Source of the DNA: DSOI01 sp041394885
GTDB lineage: Bacteria; Acidobacteriota; Terriglobia; Bryobacterales; Bryobacteraceae
Assembly: GCA_041394885.1 (NCBI GenBank)
Contig: JAWKHI010000030.1
Location: 1-64,000, forward strand
Length of the DNA stretch: 64,000 bases
Direction of reading: 5' to 3'
This document shows, in pieces, positions 1 through 9,469 of this stretch (positions are counted from its first letter, which is position 1; each line of letters begins with the position of its first letter). A program made the position numbers and the translations under genes. The notes below the pieces were generated by a model, which was not told the DNA's origin, did not search any database, and saw nothing but the letters and a program-made list of their open reading frames with translations.

Positions 1-1
1 C

Positions 2-265
2 CACACCCCGCGCTCCATCTTCAGGAATCCCGCCCCCGCCGCGGCTCCAATCGCGGAGCCCGTCCAACCGCAACAGCCGGACTCCGTCCAAAAGCCCGCA
101 CTCGCCTACACCCCAACGCCAGAACGCTACATGACCGAGTCCGAGTTCGTCGAACTCCGAACCGTCATCCTCACCGCCCTGCTTCCCTACCCGGAAGCAC
201 GCAACGCCATCGCCACCGCACTCGCCAACGCCCAGGAAGATCCCCCGGCGGCCAGGACAAACTGA
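2..265 (+). CDS. Partial hypothetical protein upstream of terminase
   Basis: An open frame enters from the left edge and ends at TGA 263-265, one base before the ATG of the terminase ATPase gene. The visible 87 residues begin with a Pro/Ala/Gln-rich stretch and end in an Ala-rich helical segment. I do not recognise a family. Its position directly before a terminase ATPase would suit a small phage packaging or accessory protein, but that is inference from position only. The 5' end is missing. Confidence 0.5.
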   Translation, partial: HTPRSIFRNPAPAAAPIAEPVQPQQPDSVQKPALAYTPTPERYMTESEFVELRTVILTALLPYPEARNAIATALANAQEDPPAARTN

Positions 266-266
266 C

Positions 267-1064
267 ATGCGCGCGGACTGCTTCCTCGAAGCCGTCAACC
301 CGGCCGTGTTTGCCACAAACCGCCTCGGCTTCTCACCGGATCCCCACCAAACTCGCGTCCTCAACGCCACCACCACGCGCGGGCTCCTCAACTGCTGCCG
401 CCAATGGGGCAAGTCCACTTCCACCGCCGCCAAGGCCATCCACCACGCCTTCTTTCACCCGCGTGCCACCATCCTCGTCCTCTGCCCCTCCGCGCGCCAG
501 TCGGCCGAGTTTCTCCGAAAAAGATCTCATTTCCTCGAAATGATCGGCATCCGTCCCCGCGGCGACGGTGACAACGAAATCTCACTCCTGCTCCCAAATC
601 AGTCCCGCATCATCGGCCTCCCCGGCAACGAAACCACCATCCGCGGCTTCTCCGCCGTATCGCTTCTTCTGATAGATGAAGCCTCCCGCGTGCCGGACGC
701 CCTTTATCTCGCCCTCCGCCCCACTCTGGCCACCTCGCCTGGAGCCGCCATCTGGCTCATGTCCACGCCCAACGGCAAACGCGGCTTCTTCTACGACACC
801 TGGGTCGGCGCCGCCCACTTTGACGAAAACACGCCGCCAGATAACTGGTCCCGGATCACCGTCCAAGCCACGGACTGCCCTCGCATCGCCGCGTCCTTCC
901 TTGACGAAGAGCGCGCCACACTCGGTGACCTATGGTTTCGGCAGGAGTATCTCTGCGAGTTCGTCGAGGACGAACAATCCCTTTTCCGCCAGGACGATCT
1001 CCTCGCACTGCTGTCGGACGACATCGAACCCCTGTTTCCTGTCAAAACCGGAAGGGCCTACTGA
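267..1064 (+). CDS. Terminase large subunit-like, ATPase part
   Basis: The 265-residue protein carries the ATPase half of a phage DNA-packaging terminase. A Walker A-like loop (RQWGKST) lies near residue 45, a Walker B strand (LLLIDEASR) near residue 132, and the motif STPNGKRGFF typical of terminase ATPases follows about 30 residues later. The usual C-terminal nuclease is absent: the frame stops at 1064, and a nuclease-like frame begins two bases later in another phase. A full TerL is usually 420-550 residues, so this is either a naturally split enzyme or one broken by a frame change. It marks the left end of the window as a prophage or phage-derived remnant. Confidence 0.75.
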   Translation: MRADCFLEAVNPAVFATNRLGFSPDPHQTRVLNATTTRGLLNCCRQWGKSTSTAAKAIHHAFFHPRATILVLCPSARQSAEFLRKRSHFLEMIGIRPRGDGDNEISLLLPNQSRIIGLPGNETTIRGFSAVSLLLIDEASRVPDALYLALRPTLATSPGAAIWLMSTPNGKRGFFYDTWVGAAHFDENTPPDNWSRITVQATDCPRIAASFLDEERATLGDLWFRQEYLCEFVEDEQSLFRQDDLLALLSDDIEPLFPVKTGRAY

Positions 1065-1066
1065 CC

Positions 1067-1770
1067 ATGGCCATCGTCACCCCTCCTTCCTACTTCGTTG
1101 GGTTGGACCTCGGCCAGCGCCGTGACTACACCGCACTCTGTGTCTTGGAGAAATCCACGCTCGTCACCGATAATCGCGATCCCGTCACTTGGCAATTCAT
1201 CCAGCAGGAACGGCTCCTCATCACGCATCTGGACCGCTTCCCCCTCGGCTCGCCCTACCCCGCCATCTGCGACAAAGTCCGCGAAGTCGTCAACGTCACC
1301 CTCGCCCCGCGTCAGGATCTCCGTTCCGACGTCGTCCTCGCACTGGACGCCACCGGTGTCGGCCTCCCCGTTTACGATCTCTTGCGCACTCAGAACCTCC
1401 GCGCCTTCCTCGCCGGAGTCTGCATTACCTCCGGGACCAAACCGTCGCGGAGGGCCTCATGTACCACGTCCCCCGCCGCCAGCTCTTGTCCAGACTCCAC
1501 ACCCTCGCCGTCCAGCGCGGCTTCACCGTCTCGTCCAAACTCCGCCACGCCCGGACACTGCTGCACGAACTCGCCAATCTTCGCGTGCACTTCCAGGCGG
1601 ACCGCGCCTACAACGTCCAGGAAGCCGCCATTACCCCCGAGAAATCAACCCAACACGACGATCTCGTCTTCGCCGCCGCCATCGCACTTTGGTTCGCCAC
1701 CACGCCCGGTCCCCACTGGCCGCAACAGTCCGGCCCCCTCCCGGGGATTCATCCATGGACCAGCTATTGA
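1067..1770 (+). pseudogene. Terminase nuclease (RNase H-like) part, frameshifted
   Basis: From ATG 1067 the frame reads FVGLDLGQRRDYTALCVLE, then ALDATGVGLPVYDLL, matching the first and second acidic motifs of an RNase H-fold terminase nuclease. At about 1433-1435 (a GGG run) the coding signal jumps to another frame, which continues through QHDDLVFAAAIALWF, the expected third acidic motif, and stops at TGA 1768-1770. One extra G in the run would restore a single ~235-residue protein. The indel sits in a homopolymer, so a consensus error is as likely as true inactivation. Confidence 0.65.
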
Positions 1771-1805
1771 TCCGTCCCCTTCAGCCGGACAAAGTGTCGG
1801 GTTCC

Positions 1806-1834
1806 ATGACAAAATGCGGTCTGTCAAGTAGAAT
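1806..1834 (+). promoter_or_regulatory. Sigma-70-like promoter for the subtilase gene
   Basis: ATGACA at 1806-1811 and TAGAAT at 1829-1834 are separated by exactly 17 bp. Each box differs from consensus at one position. The start would fall near 1841, leaving a leader of about 75 nt before ATG 1915. It lies in the gap between the terminase remnant and the protease. Seen by eye only. Confidence 0.45.
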
Positions 1835-1914
1835 CGGCCAATCAGAACATCAGTGAATTCAATTACTTAGTGCCTTCCGCCGACTGGCACCCGACCTGCC
1901 TTGGAAAGGGTGCC

Positions 1915-3636
1915 ATGACCACCTCGAAACTGTTCACCACCATCCGCCACGGGATGCTGGTCCTTTTCACCTTCCTCCTCACTGCTGGCCTCGCCACCTC
2001 CCAGCCTCAGGCGCCGCGCAAGCATTCCATTGACTTCGACAACCTTCCCAAGAATCAGAAAGTAGACGTGATCGTCCGCTTCAAAGGGAGCCTCGACAGC
2101 AACAAGCTCAACCTGCTGCGCCAGCGCGGCGGGTCCGACAAGCGCCAGATCGGGCGCTTCCGTACGGCGGCCTTCCGGTCGCTGCCGGTGGCCGCCGTCG
2201 AAGCGCTCGCCAAGAATCCAAATATCGAGTACATCATTCCGGACCGCAAGGTGCGGATGTCGCTCGATTACGCCACCACTGGCATCGCCGCCGACTTGGC
2301 CTGGAACTCGAACTGGAACGGCGCCGGCGTAGGCGTCGCTGTGATTGACTCCGGTATTGCCGATCACGAGGACCTCCGGAATACGGCCGGAACGGCTTCG
2401 CGCGTGGTCTACCACGAAAACTTCAGCGGCTCGGGCGGGCTGGCCGATATTCACGGCCATGGCACGCACGTGGCGGGCATCATCGGCGCCAACGGCAACA
2501 CGAGCAAGAACAGCAAGAAATGGGTCCGCGGAGTGGCTCCGGCGGTGAACCTGATCGATCTGCATGTGCTCGGAATCGATGGCACCACCGATGAGAGCGC
2601 GATCCTGGCCGCCATTGACCGCGCCATCGAGTTGAAGAGCACTTACAACATTCGTGTGTTGAACATGTCGGTGGGCCGCCCGATCTTTGAGAGCTACTCC
2701 ATCGATCCTCTTTGCGTGGCGGTGAAGGAAGCCTGGGACGCCGGCATCGTGGTTGTGGTGGCGGCGGGTAATCTCGGCCGCGACAACAGCTTCGGCAACC
2801 AAGGATACGCCACCATCACTTCGCCCGGTAACAGCCCGTACGTGATCACCGTCGGCGCGCTCAACACCAAGAGCACAACGACGCGGAGTGACGACGTCAT
2901 CGCCACCTACAGTTCGAAGGGCCCGAGCGCGATCGACCACTTCCTGAAGCCCGACGTCGTGGCTCCCGGCAACCGCATCCTCTCGCTCAAAGCCTCCGAC
3001 ACGATGACCCTAGCCACGGAATTCCCCGGCAACATCGTGCCGCAGACCGAATTCAACGACAACGGCAACGGCAACTCCAAGTACTTCCGGTTGAGTGGTA
3101 CCAGCATGGCCACCCCGGTGGTGAGCGGTGCGGCGGCGCTTCTGTTGCAGAAGTTCCCCACTCTGACGCCGGACCAGGTGAAGGCTCGCCTGATGAAGAC
3201 CTCGCGCAAGGATTTCGCGCCCACCATGTCGGTGACAGACCCGGTGACGGGGCAGACTTTCACGAGCAACCATGACATCTTCACCGTCGGCGCCGGCTAC
3301 ATCGACGTCAACGCCGCGCTCAACGACACCGGCCTTTCGTCGGCCAGCAGCGGCAGCGCGCTGTCTCCGCAGGTGGTATCCAACTCGATTACCGGCGAAA
3401 CGTCGATCGTGATGGGCACCAATGTGATCTGGGGAACCAACGTGATTTGGGGCACCAACGTGATCTGGGGAACCAACGTGATTTGGGGCACCAATGTGAT
3501 CTGGGGCACCAACGTGATCTGGGGAACCAGTTCCGGAGCGTCCGGATATAACGTGATCTGGGGTACGAGCGCCGAGAGCGCCAGCAACCTCACCAGCGCC
3601 ATGAGCAATCGCTTCATAGGAGGAGGGGAGAACTAG
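1915..3636 (+). CDS. Secreted subtilisin-like serine protease (S8) with NVIWGT repeat tail
   Basis: The chosen ATG has a GGAAAGG ribosome site just upstream and gives a clear signal peptide (hydrophobic core LVLFTFLLTAGLA); a GTG 45 bases earlier would add a non-signal leader. A prodomain-like region follows (DVIVRFKGSLDSNKLN). The catalytic triad motifs are visible: Asp in VIDSGIAD, His in HGHGTHVAGIIG, Ser in GTSMATPVVSGAA. After the catalytic domain the last ~100 residues hold six tandem NVIWGT units and a seventh separated copy. The protein is probably exported and self-processed. The role of the tail is unknown; surface anchoring or assembly is a guess. The next gene follows 38 nt later on the same strand. 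Confidence 0.9.
   Translation: MTTSKLFTTIRHGMLVLFTFLLTAGLATSQPQAPRKHSIDFDNLPKNQKVDVIVRFKGSLDSNKLNLLRQRGGSDKRQIGRFRTAAFRSLPVAAVEALAKNPNIEYIIPDRKVRMSLDYATTGIAADLAWNSNWNGAGVGVAVIDSGIADHEDLRNTAGTASRVVYHENFSGSGGLADIHGHGTHVAGIIGANGNTSKNSKKWVRGVAPAVNLIDLHVLGIDGTTDESAILAAIDRAIELKSTYNIRVLNMSVGRPIFESYSIDPLCVAVKEAWDAGIVVVVAAGNLGRDNSFGNQGYATITSPGNSPYVITVGALNTKSTTTRSDDVIATYSSKGPSAIDHFLKPDVVAPGNRILSLKASDTMTLATEFPGNIVPQTEFNDNGNGNSKYFRLSGTSMATPVVSGAAALLLQKFPTLTPDQVKARLMKTSRKDFAPTMSVTDPVTGQTFTSNHDIFTVGAGYIDVNAALNDTGLSSASSGSALSPQVVSNSITGETSIVMGTNVIWGTNVIWGTNVIWGTNVIWGTNVIWGTNVIWGTSSGASGYNVIWGTSAESASNLTSAMSNRFIGGGEN
3421..3567 (+). repeat. 18-bp tandem repeat encoding NVIWGT
   Basis: Six back-to-back 18-bp units fill 3421-3528, and a seventh lies at 3550-3567 after a 21-bp spacer. 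The units mostly alternate between two spellings (ATC TGG GGA ACC and ATT TGG GGC ACC), giving a 36-bp higher-order period. That suggests expansion by pairs rather than by single units. All copies stay in frame. Confidence 0.95.
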
Positions 3637-3674
3637 GCAGGAGCCCGCCCTTGCGGTCAATAGGAGAAACTGCC

Positions 3675-5078
3675 ATGCCTCCCCGGGCAAAACAATACGC
3701 CATCGCTGTGAGCGGCGCCGGAGGAATCCTGTCCCTGGCTGCGGTTCCCGAACTCGCGGAACTGGAACAGTCAGCGGCCACGATGATTCGCTTCCTGGCG
3801 TTCCTCATCCCCGCCATCGCCACTTCCGTTTGGCAGATGCGGCTGCCGATGATCGCCAGCTCCTATTCCTGGAGCTTCGTCTTCGTCCTTCTGGCAGCGA
3901 TGCATCTCAGCCTGCCTGAGACGATGATCGTCGCCGCCGTCGCTGGCCTTCTCGCGACCGTCGCCGGCCAGGCCACACGGCCCTCGCCGCTCATGATCGG
4001 TTTCGGCGCTGCCAACCTGATTCTCAGTGCCACGGCCGCCTGGTCCCTGGCTCACCACGTGGGCTCCGGCACCGGCAGCGGTCCGGCAGCGCTCGCCGCC
4101 GCCGCCGCCGGCTACTTCGTCACCAACACCGTCCTGCTGTCCAGCATTCTCGCCCGGCTGCAGGGCAAGCCGCTCGGCGAGGTCTGCCGCGAGTGGTACC
4201 GCGGACCGTTCATCTACTTCCTGATCGGCGTTACGCTGATCGGTCTTGTCCCGCTGCCGGGGTCGAGCGTACCGGGGGAAGCTTGGCTACTTCTGATTCC
4301 GCTACTGTATCTGGTCCATTTCTTCCACGGTCTGAGCCGGGGCCAGAATGACGGATCGGACCAGCAGAACGCCGCCGCCGGGATGCCTATGCGAGCCCGC
4401 ATTCACCTGTCGCTGGTGATCCTGCTCGGGTCGGTGCTGCTCGGCTACGGGATGCGTCTTTGGGACTCTCCCGACGCCGTTCGTTTCGCGGCGTTCCTGC
4501 TAGCCTCCGCCGTTCTGTCGGCATGCAAGGTGAAGCTGCCCCGCACCGACACCGCCATCTCACTCGGGTTCATCCTGACCCTCGCCGCGATCGCGCAACT
4601 GAGCCTGCCGGAAACCATGCTCATCGCCGGTTTGTCGACGCTCGTTCAGGCCTACTGGAAACCGGTCCGCAAACCGCTGCCGATCCAGGCGCTGTTCAAC
4701 TTCTTCAGCCTGGCGATCAGCAGCGCCGCCGCCTTCGGAGTATCCCGATTCGCTCTCGAATCGGCCTTGGCTGACAGCCCGGCGGCATTCTTCGCGGTAG
4801 CCGCCACCGTTCTCTATGGCGTCAACAGTGTCATCGTTGCCGTCATGATCGCCCAGCTCGGCGGCAAGCCGCTCAGCTCCGTCTGGCAATGGAGTAACTT
4901 CTGGATGTTGCCGTACTACCTTGTGGGCGCGGCCGCGGCCGCGGTGGTCTCCTCGGTTGGTCAACATGCCGGCTGGCAGGCGTCTCTCCTGGTTCTCCCT
5001 CTCATGGCCCTGCTTCATGTCAGCTACCGGCTCAAGGTCCAGCAGTTTGTGGAGTCGGCCGCGAGCACACGGCACTGA
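3675..5078 (+). CDS. Polytopic membrane protein with internal duplication
   Basis: The start is ATG 3675 behind AGGAGA; an earlier TTG in frame has no such site. The 467-residue protein is almost all hydrophobic, with roughly ten or more membrane segments. Two halves resemble each other: each has a segment around LSLPETM followed by a hydrophobic helix, then an 'N-S-V/T-V-L' helix, then QGKPL or LGGKPL before a W-rich stretch (near residues 75-190 and 305-425). No catalytic or signalling domain follows. The architecture recalls membrane sensor (MASE-like) regions, but here it stands alone. It may be co-transcribed with the subtilase. The function is not recognised. Confidence 0.7.
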   Translation: MPPRAKQYAIAVSGAGGILSLAAVPELAELEQSAATMIRFLAFLIPAIATSVWQMRLPMIASSYSWSFVFVLLAAMHLSLPETMIVAAVAGLLATVAGQATRPSPLMIGFGAANLILSATAAWSLAHHVGSGTGSGPAALAAAAAGYFVTNTVLLSSILARLQGKPLGEVCREWYRGPFIYFLIGVTLIGLVPLPGSSVPGEAWLLLIPLLYLVHFFHGLSRGQNDGSDQQNAAAGMPMRARIHLSLVILLGSVLLGYGMRLWDSPDAVRFAAFLLASAVLSACKVKLPRTDTAISLGFILTLAAIAQLSLPETMLIAGLSTLVQAYWKPVRKPLPIQALFNFFSLAISSAAAFGVSRFALESALADSPAAFFAVAATVLYGVNSVIVAVMIAQLGGKPLSSVWQWSNFWMLPYYLVGAAAAAVVSSVGQHAGWQASLLVLPLMALLHVSYRLKVQQFVESAASTRH

Positions 5079-5096
5079 TGGTCTGCCCGCCGAAGA

Positions 5097-6362
5097 CTAC
5101 AGCCTTCCCAGCTCGTAGTCGAGGCGGGAGAGCCGGAGCTGGAGTTCGTAGCGAGCGGCGGCGTTCTGGACATCGGCGCTCAGGCGGGCGGTCTGCGCCT
5201 GCGTGAGTTCGACGATAGAACTTAGTCCGAGGTCATACCGGGACTGGGCGAGCCGGAGCGCCTTGGCAGTCTGGTCGCGATAGCGTGCGGTAGCGGCGAC
5301 GCGCCGCAGCGCGTTGTCTGATTCGATCCAGGCGAGCTTCACTCCGCGGGCGATGCTGAGTTCGCGTTCGCGCAACGTCTGTTCGGCGAGTTGGGCGCGG
5401 AGAGAGGCTTCGTCGCGGCGGGCGGCGTTGAGGTTGCCGTTGAACACGGGGACCGAGACGGTGAGGCCGATTCCGCCGTAACGGGTATTGAGGCGGGGGT
5501 CGCCGGCCGGGACGAAGCCTCCTGCTCCAGCCAGAGACAGAGTGGGCATCACCAGACGTTTTTCGGCCTCGGCGAAGTGGCGGGCGGCGTCGATCTGTCT
5601 GCGCAGGACGGCGAGTTCGGGGCGGGCGTTGCGAGCTTCCGCGATCAGTTGATCGATAGGTGCGCCCTCGGGAAGCCGGCCGGTGGAATCGGCGAGCAGC
5701 CACTCGCGGTCCGGCTCGAGTCCCATGGCCGCGGACAGCTCGGCTTGCGCGGTTCGGGAGGCATTGGAAGCGCGATCGAGTTCGAGTTCGGCTTCGGTGA
5801 CGCCGACCTCGGCGAAGCTCACATCGAGGGTTGACTTTAAGTTGTTTTCCGCAAACGCGGACACTTGCCGCAAGAGTATGCGCCGGCTCTCGAGCGCCTG
5901 CCGGGTGGCTTCGATGGTTTTGGCGGCGAGAAGGGCCGAGTAGTAGGATTGGCGAACGGTGAGAATGATCTCAGCCCGGCGGGCGCGGATGTTCTCGCCT
6001 TCTGCCGCGGCGCGGTCACGTGCGGCGTCGATCAGGTTGCGGGTGCGGCCGAAGTCATAAAGGAGCTGGCTGAGGTTGAAGCCGGCGCCGATGCGGCTGA
6101 AGAGAGATGACGCATTGAGCGCTCCGGCGCCGATGCGGGAGCCGTGGTCGGCCACCGAGCCGGACAACGCACCATTCAACACGGGGAGCCGCGCCGCGCC
6201 GAGTTGGGTGGGAATGGTGCCGGCCGCGGCGGCCGACAGACGAGCGGCAGTGAGGGCGGGATGACTACGGAGGGCCAACTGTTCGGCTTGTTCGAGCGTC
6301 AACGGCTCAGGCTGGCCCTGTGCGGCCAGCGCGGCGGGAAGCAGGATTGCGAGGAGTCTCAT
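5097..6362 (-). CDS. TolC-family outer-membrane efflux protein
   Basis: This 421-residue protein starts with a signal peptide (LLAILLPAALAAQ) followed by PLTLEQAEQLALRSHPAL, the usual opening of TolC/OEP proteins. It shows two OEP repeats of long Ala/Arg/Glu-rich helices, each with the NxxL/RxEL pattern. It should form the trimeric outer-membrane tunnel of the tripartite pump. Its ATG overlaps the stop of the pump gene (ATGA), so it is the last gene of the adaptor-pump-channel operon. It converges with the membrane protein gene, with only 18 bp between the stops. Confidence 0.9.
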   Translation of the reverse strand: MRLLAILLPAALAAQGQPEPLTLEQAEQLALRSHPALTAARLSAAAAGTIPTQLGAARLPVLNGALSGSVADHGSRIGAGALNASSLFSRIGAGFNLSQLLYDFGRTRNLIDAARDRAAAEGENIRARRAEIILTVRQSYYSALLAAKTIEATRQALESRRILLRQVSAFAENNLKSTLDVSFAEVGVTEAELELDRASNASRTAQAELSAAMGLEPDREWLLADSTGRLPEGAPIDQLIAEARNARPELAVLRRQIDAARHFAEAEKRLVMPTLSLAGAGGFVPAGDPRLNTRYGGIGLTVSVPVFNGNLNAARRDEASLRAQLAEQTLRERELSIARGVKLAWIESDNALRRVAATARYRDQTAKALRLAQSRYDLGLSSIVELTQAQTARLSADVQNAAARYELQLRLSRLDYELGRL

Positions 6363-9300
6363 GCGGAATTGCGATTCGGGCCCAGACGCGAGTAGACGGC
6401 AAGATACGCGGCCGGCACGATGATGACGGTCAGCAGCAGTGACATAGTCATGCCGCCGATAATGGTGCGTGCCAGCGGCGCGTAGGCTTCGCTCCCGGTG
6501 CCGAGTTGGAGCGCCATTGGAATCAGGCCGATGATGGTGGCAAGCGAGGTCATGAGAATGGGGCGGAGACGCACACGGGCGGCCATCGCGACCGCGTCCA
6601 GGATCGCCATGCCTTCACCGCGGAGGCGATGGGTGAACTCGACGAGCAGAATGCTGTTGGATACTACGATGCCCATCATCATGACGACGCCCATCAACGT
6701 GAGCACGTTCAACGTTGTCCCGGTGAGCCAAAGCATGACAAGCACGCCGATCAAGCCCATGGGGACGGCGAGCAGGATCAGCAGCGGATCGAGGAAGGAA
6801 CGGAACTGTGCGACGAGGATGAGGTAGAGCAGCACGACGGCGAGGATCAGTCCGGCGCCGAAGCTGCGGAATGACGAGCGCATGCCCTCGAGAGAACCAC
6901 GGAGATCGACGCGAACGCCGGTGGGGAGCTTGGTTTCCGCGACGGCGCTTTCGATGCGGCGTCCGTGGGCGCCGAGGTCCTCGGTGTCGAAGTTGACGTA
7001 GATGTCGGCGACCTTGCGGAGACCGTAGTGTGCGACCTCGGTGGCCGATTGGGCGCGGTCGATTGCGGCGACGGTGTCGAGCGTTGTGAGTCCGTGGCCA
7101 TTGGCACGAAGTGGGATCTGGCCAAGGTCATCGACGGCGGCGATACGGCGCTCGGGGTATTGGACGGTGAGGTAGTAGTCGTTAGCGCTGCGGGGGTCGG
7201 TCCAAAACGTGGGCGCGATCATTTGGTTCGAGGCCACGGAGGTGATGACATTGCTCACTACTTCGCGCTGGGTGAGACCCAGCAGGCTGGCGCGGTGGCG
7301 GTCGACCGAGATCTGGAGGGCAGGCGCGGCGATGTCCTGGGGGAGGTAGACTTCGGTGACTCCGGGCAGGGTGCGGATGCGGCGGGCGAGATCGGTGGCG
7401 GTGTCGAAGATGGACTTGAGGTCGGGTCCACTCACCTGGACGTTGATCGGCGCGGGCATGCCGAAGTTGAGGACGGAATCGACGATACCGCCCGACTGGA
7501 AGAAGGTGGTCACCTCGGGCATCTCTTCGCGGAGCTTTTCGCGCACGCGCGCCATGTATTCGTAGCTGCCGGTTTTGTGATGGGGCTTGAGGCTCACCTG
7601 CAGAAAACCCATGTGGGGGCCGGAGTTGCTGGTGTAGATAGCGGAGAAATCGGGGACGACGCCGATGTTGGAGATCATGAGTTCCCGATCTTGGCTGGGG
7701 ACGATGCCGGTGACGATCTGTTCGGCTCGCGCGATGCGCGCCTCGGTCAGTTCGAGGTTGCTCCCGAGCGGGGTCTTTAGGTTGATGACGAACTGGCCGG
7801 GGTCCGTGCGGGGAAAGAAGGTCGTTCCGAGGAGAGGGAGAATCGCAAGGCTCGCGCCGAAGAGCAAAAGCAGCGCGGCGACGGTGAAGACGGGCTGGCG
7901 GAGAATAAGGCGGAGGGTGCGGTCGTAGACGGTCATGAAGGCAATGAATACCCGGTTGAAGTGGAAAAACCAGCCCTTCGCGGAGTGATCGGAGTGCGCC
8001 GGCGCGGTGATGAAACGGGCGCAGAACAGAGGCACGATGGTCATGGCAACGAAGTAGCTTGCGATCAAGGCGAGGACGACGGTGAGGCCGAGGGCGCTGA
8101 AGAGGTCTCGACTGACGCCATGGAGGAAGACCACCGGGAAGAAGACAACGGCGGTGGTGAGGGTGGAGGCGAGGACAGGCAGCGCGACCTCACTGGCGCC
8201 GCTAAGCGCAGCGGCGGCCGGGGCATCGCCGAGGTCCATGCGGCGGAATATGTTCTCGAGCACCACCACGGAGTCGTCGATCAGCCGCGAGAAGGCAAGT
8301 GCGATTCCGCCGAGCGTCATCGAATTGATCGAGCCGCCGGTGGCCTGGATCGCGATGATGGCCGCGAGGGCGGAGAGCGGAATCGAGAAGAAGACAGCGG
8401 CGGTGGCGCGGAAGCTCCCCAGGAAGAGGAGGATCATGACTGAGGTGAGCACCAAGCCGATGGCGCCCTCTTCGGCGAGGGTCGTGATCGCATTGCGGAT
8501 GAAGCGGGACTGATCGAATACGACCGACGCGGTGAGCTCCGACGGGACGTCGAGGAGGTTGCCGATCTCACGCCGCACCGAGTCGACGATGCTGATCGTG
8601 TTGGAGTCGCCTCCCTGGCGTAGAACAGGCTGGTAGACGGAGGGTTGCCCGTCGACGCGGACCACGTTGTACTGGATCTGCGCCGAGTCCCGGACGTCGG
8701 CGACATCGGAGATGCGGACCATGGCCGACCCGCTGCGTTTGATGGGCAGATCGGCCACGCCCTGGAGATCGGTGAACTGAGCGTTGGAGTAGATGGGGTA
8801 GTCGAGTGGACCGATCCGGATGTTTCCGGAGGGCATGACGACGTTGGCGTCGTTCACTGCGCGAACGATGTCCATGGCGCTAAGGTGATAGGCGTCGAGC
8901 CTGGCGGGATCGACGTAGATCATGATCTGGCGGTAGCGTCCGCCGAACGGCGGCGGTACGGCGGCGCCGGGGAGCTTGGCAAGTTGGGTGCGTACCCGGT
9001 AGTGGCCGATGTCGCGTAAGGCCGCTTCGGTGAGTGTGTCGGCTTTCAAGGCCACGAGACAGACAGGGAGGCTCGCGGCGTCGAACCGGAGGACGTAGGG
9101 AGGCAGCGTGCCGGGAGGCATGCGCCGCATTTCCGCGGCGGCGAGATTGGTCATGGTGGACGTGGCCGAATCGGGATTGGTGCCTGGCTGGAAGAAAATC
9201 TTGATGATCGCCGCGCCGGTGAGTGATCGCGACTCGATGTGCTCGATGCCCGGAGCCAGCGTGAAGAAACGCTCCTGGCGCTCAGTGATGTTTTTCTCGA

Positions 9301-9469
9301 CCTGCACGGGCGGCATTCCGGCGTAGAAGGTGCCGACGACCACCGCTGTGAGGTCGAGCTTGGGGAACATGTCGACGGGCATTCGCGAAACCACCATGCC
9401 GCCGATGACGCAGAGCATGAGCGCGAATACCACTACGAAGTAGGGGTGCCGTAGCGAAAACGATGGCAT
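6359..9469 (-). CDS. RND efflux pump, inner-membrane permease
   Basis: At 1036 residues this has the usual length of AcrB/HAE1/HME-type pumps. The N-terminus shows TM1 followed by MPVDMFPKLDL, the classic start of the first porter loop. Mid-membrane SRLIDDSVVVLENI carries the paired Asp residues that relay protons in TM4. The second large loop and the final TM cluster (GIVVSNSILLVEFTH) are complete. It exports substrates from inner leaflet or periplasm using the proton gradient. The substrate cannot be told from sequence: the DD pair suits drug-type as well as other RND pumps. It sits between adaptor and TolC genes, with 1- and 4-bp overlaps. Confidence 0.92.
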   Translation of the reverse strand: MPSFSLRHPYFVVVFALMLCVIGGMVVSRMPVDMFPKLDLTAVVVGTFYAGMPPVQVEKNITERQERFFTLAPGIEHIESRSLTGAAIIKIFFQPGTNPDSATSTMTNLAAAEMRRMPPGTLPPYVLRFDAASLPVCLVALKADTLTEAALRDIGHYRVRTQLAKLPGAAVPPPFGGRYRQIMIYVDPARLDAYHLSAMDIVRAVNDANVVMPSGNIRIGPLDYPIYSNAQFTDLQGVADLPIKRSGSAMVRISDVADVRDSAQIQYNVVRVDGQPSVYQPVLRQGGDSNTISIVDSVRREIGNLLDVPSELTASVVFDQSRFIRNAITTLAEEGAIGLVLTSVMILLFLGSFRATAAVFFSIPLSALAAIIAIQATGGSINSMTLGGIALAFSRLIDDSVVVLENIFRRMDLGDAPAAAALSGASEVALPVLASTLTTAVVFFPVVFLHGVSRDLFSALGLTVVLALIASYFVAMTIVPLFCARFITAPAHSDHSAKGWFFHFNRVFIAFMTVYDRTLRLILRQPVFTVAALLLLFGASLAILPLLGTTFFPRTDPGQFVINLKTPLGSNLELTEARIARAEQIVTGIVPSQDRELMISNIGVVPDFSAIYTSNSGPHMGFLQVSLKPHHKTGSYEYMARVREKLREEMPEVTTFFQSGGIVDSVLNFGMPAPINVQVSGPDLKSIFDTATDLARRIRTLPGVTEVYLPQDIAAPALQISVDRHRASLLGLTQREVVSNVITSVASNQMIAPTFWTDPRSANDYYLTVQYPERRIAAVDDLGQIPLRANGHGLTTLDTVAAIDRAQSATEVAHYGLRKVADIYVNFDTEDLGAHGRRIESAVAETKLPTGVRVDLRGSLEGMRSSFRSFGAGLILAVVLLYLILVAQFRSFLDPLLILLAVPMGLIGVLVMLWLTGTTLNVLTLMGVVMMMGIVVSNSILLVEFTHRLRGEGMAILDAVAMAARVRLRPILMTSLATIIGLIPMALQLGTGSEAYAPLARTIIGGMTMSLLLTVIIVPAAYLAVYSRLGPNRNSA

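Noticed and set aside
1062..1069. Selenocysteine reading of the TGA ending the terminase ATPase
   Set aside because: The frame after this TGA is not coding; the nuclease lies in a different phase, so read-through would not join the domains.
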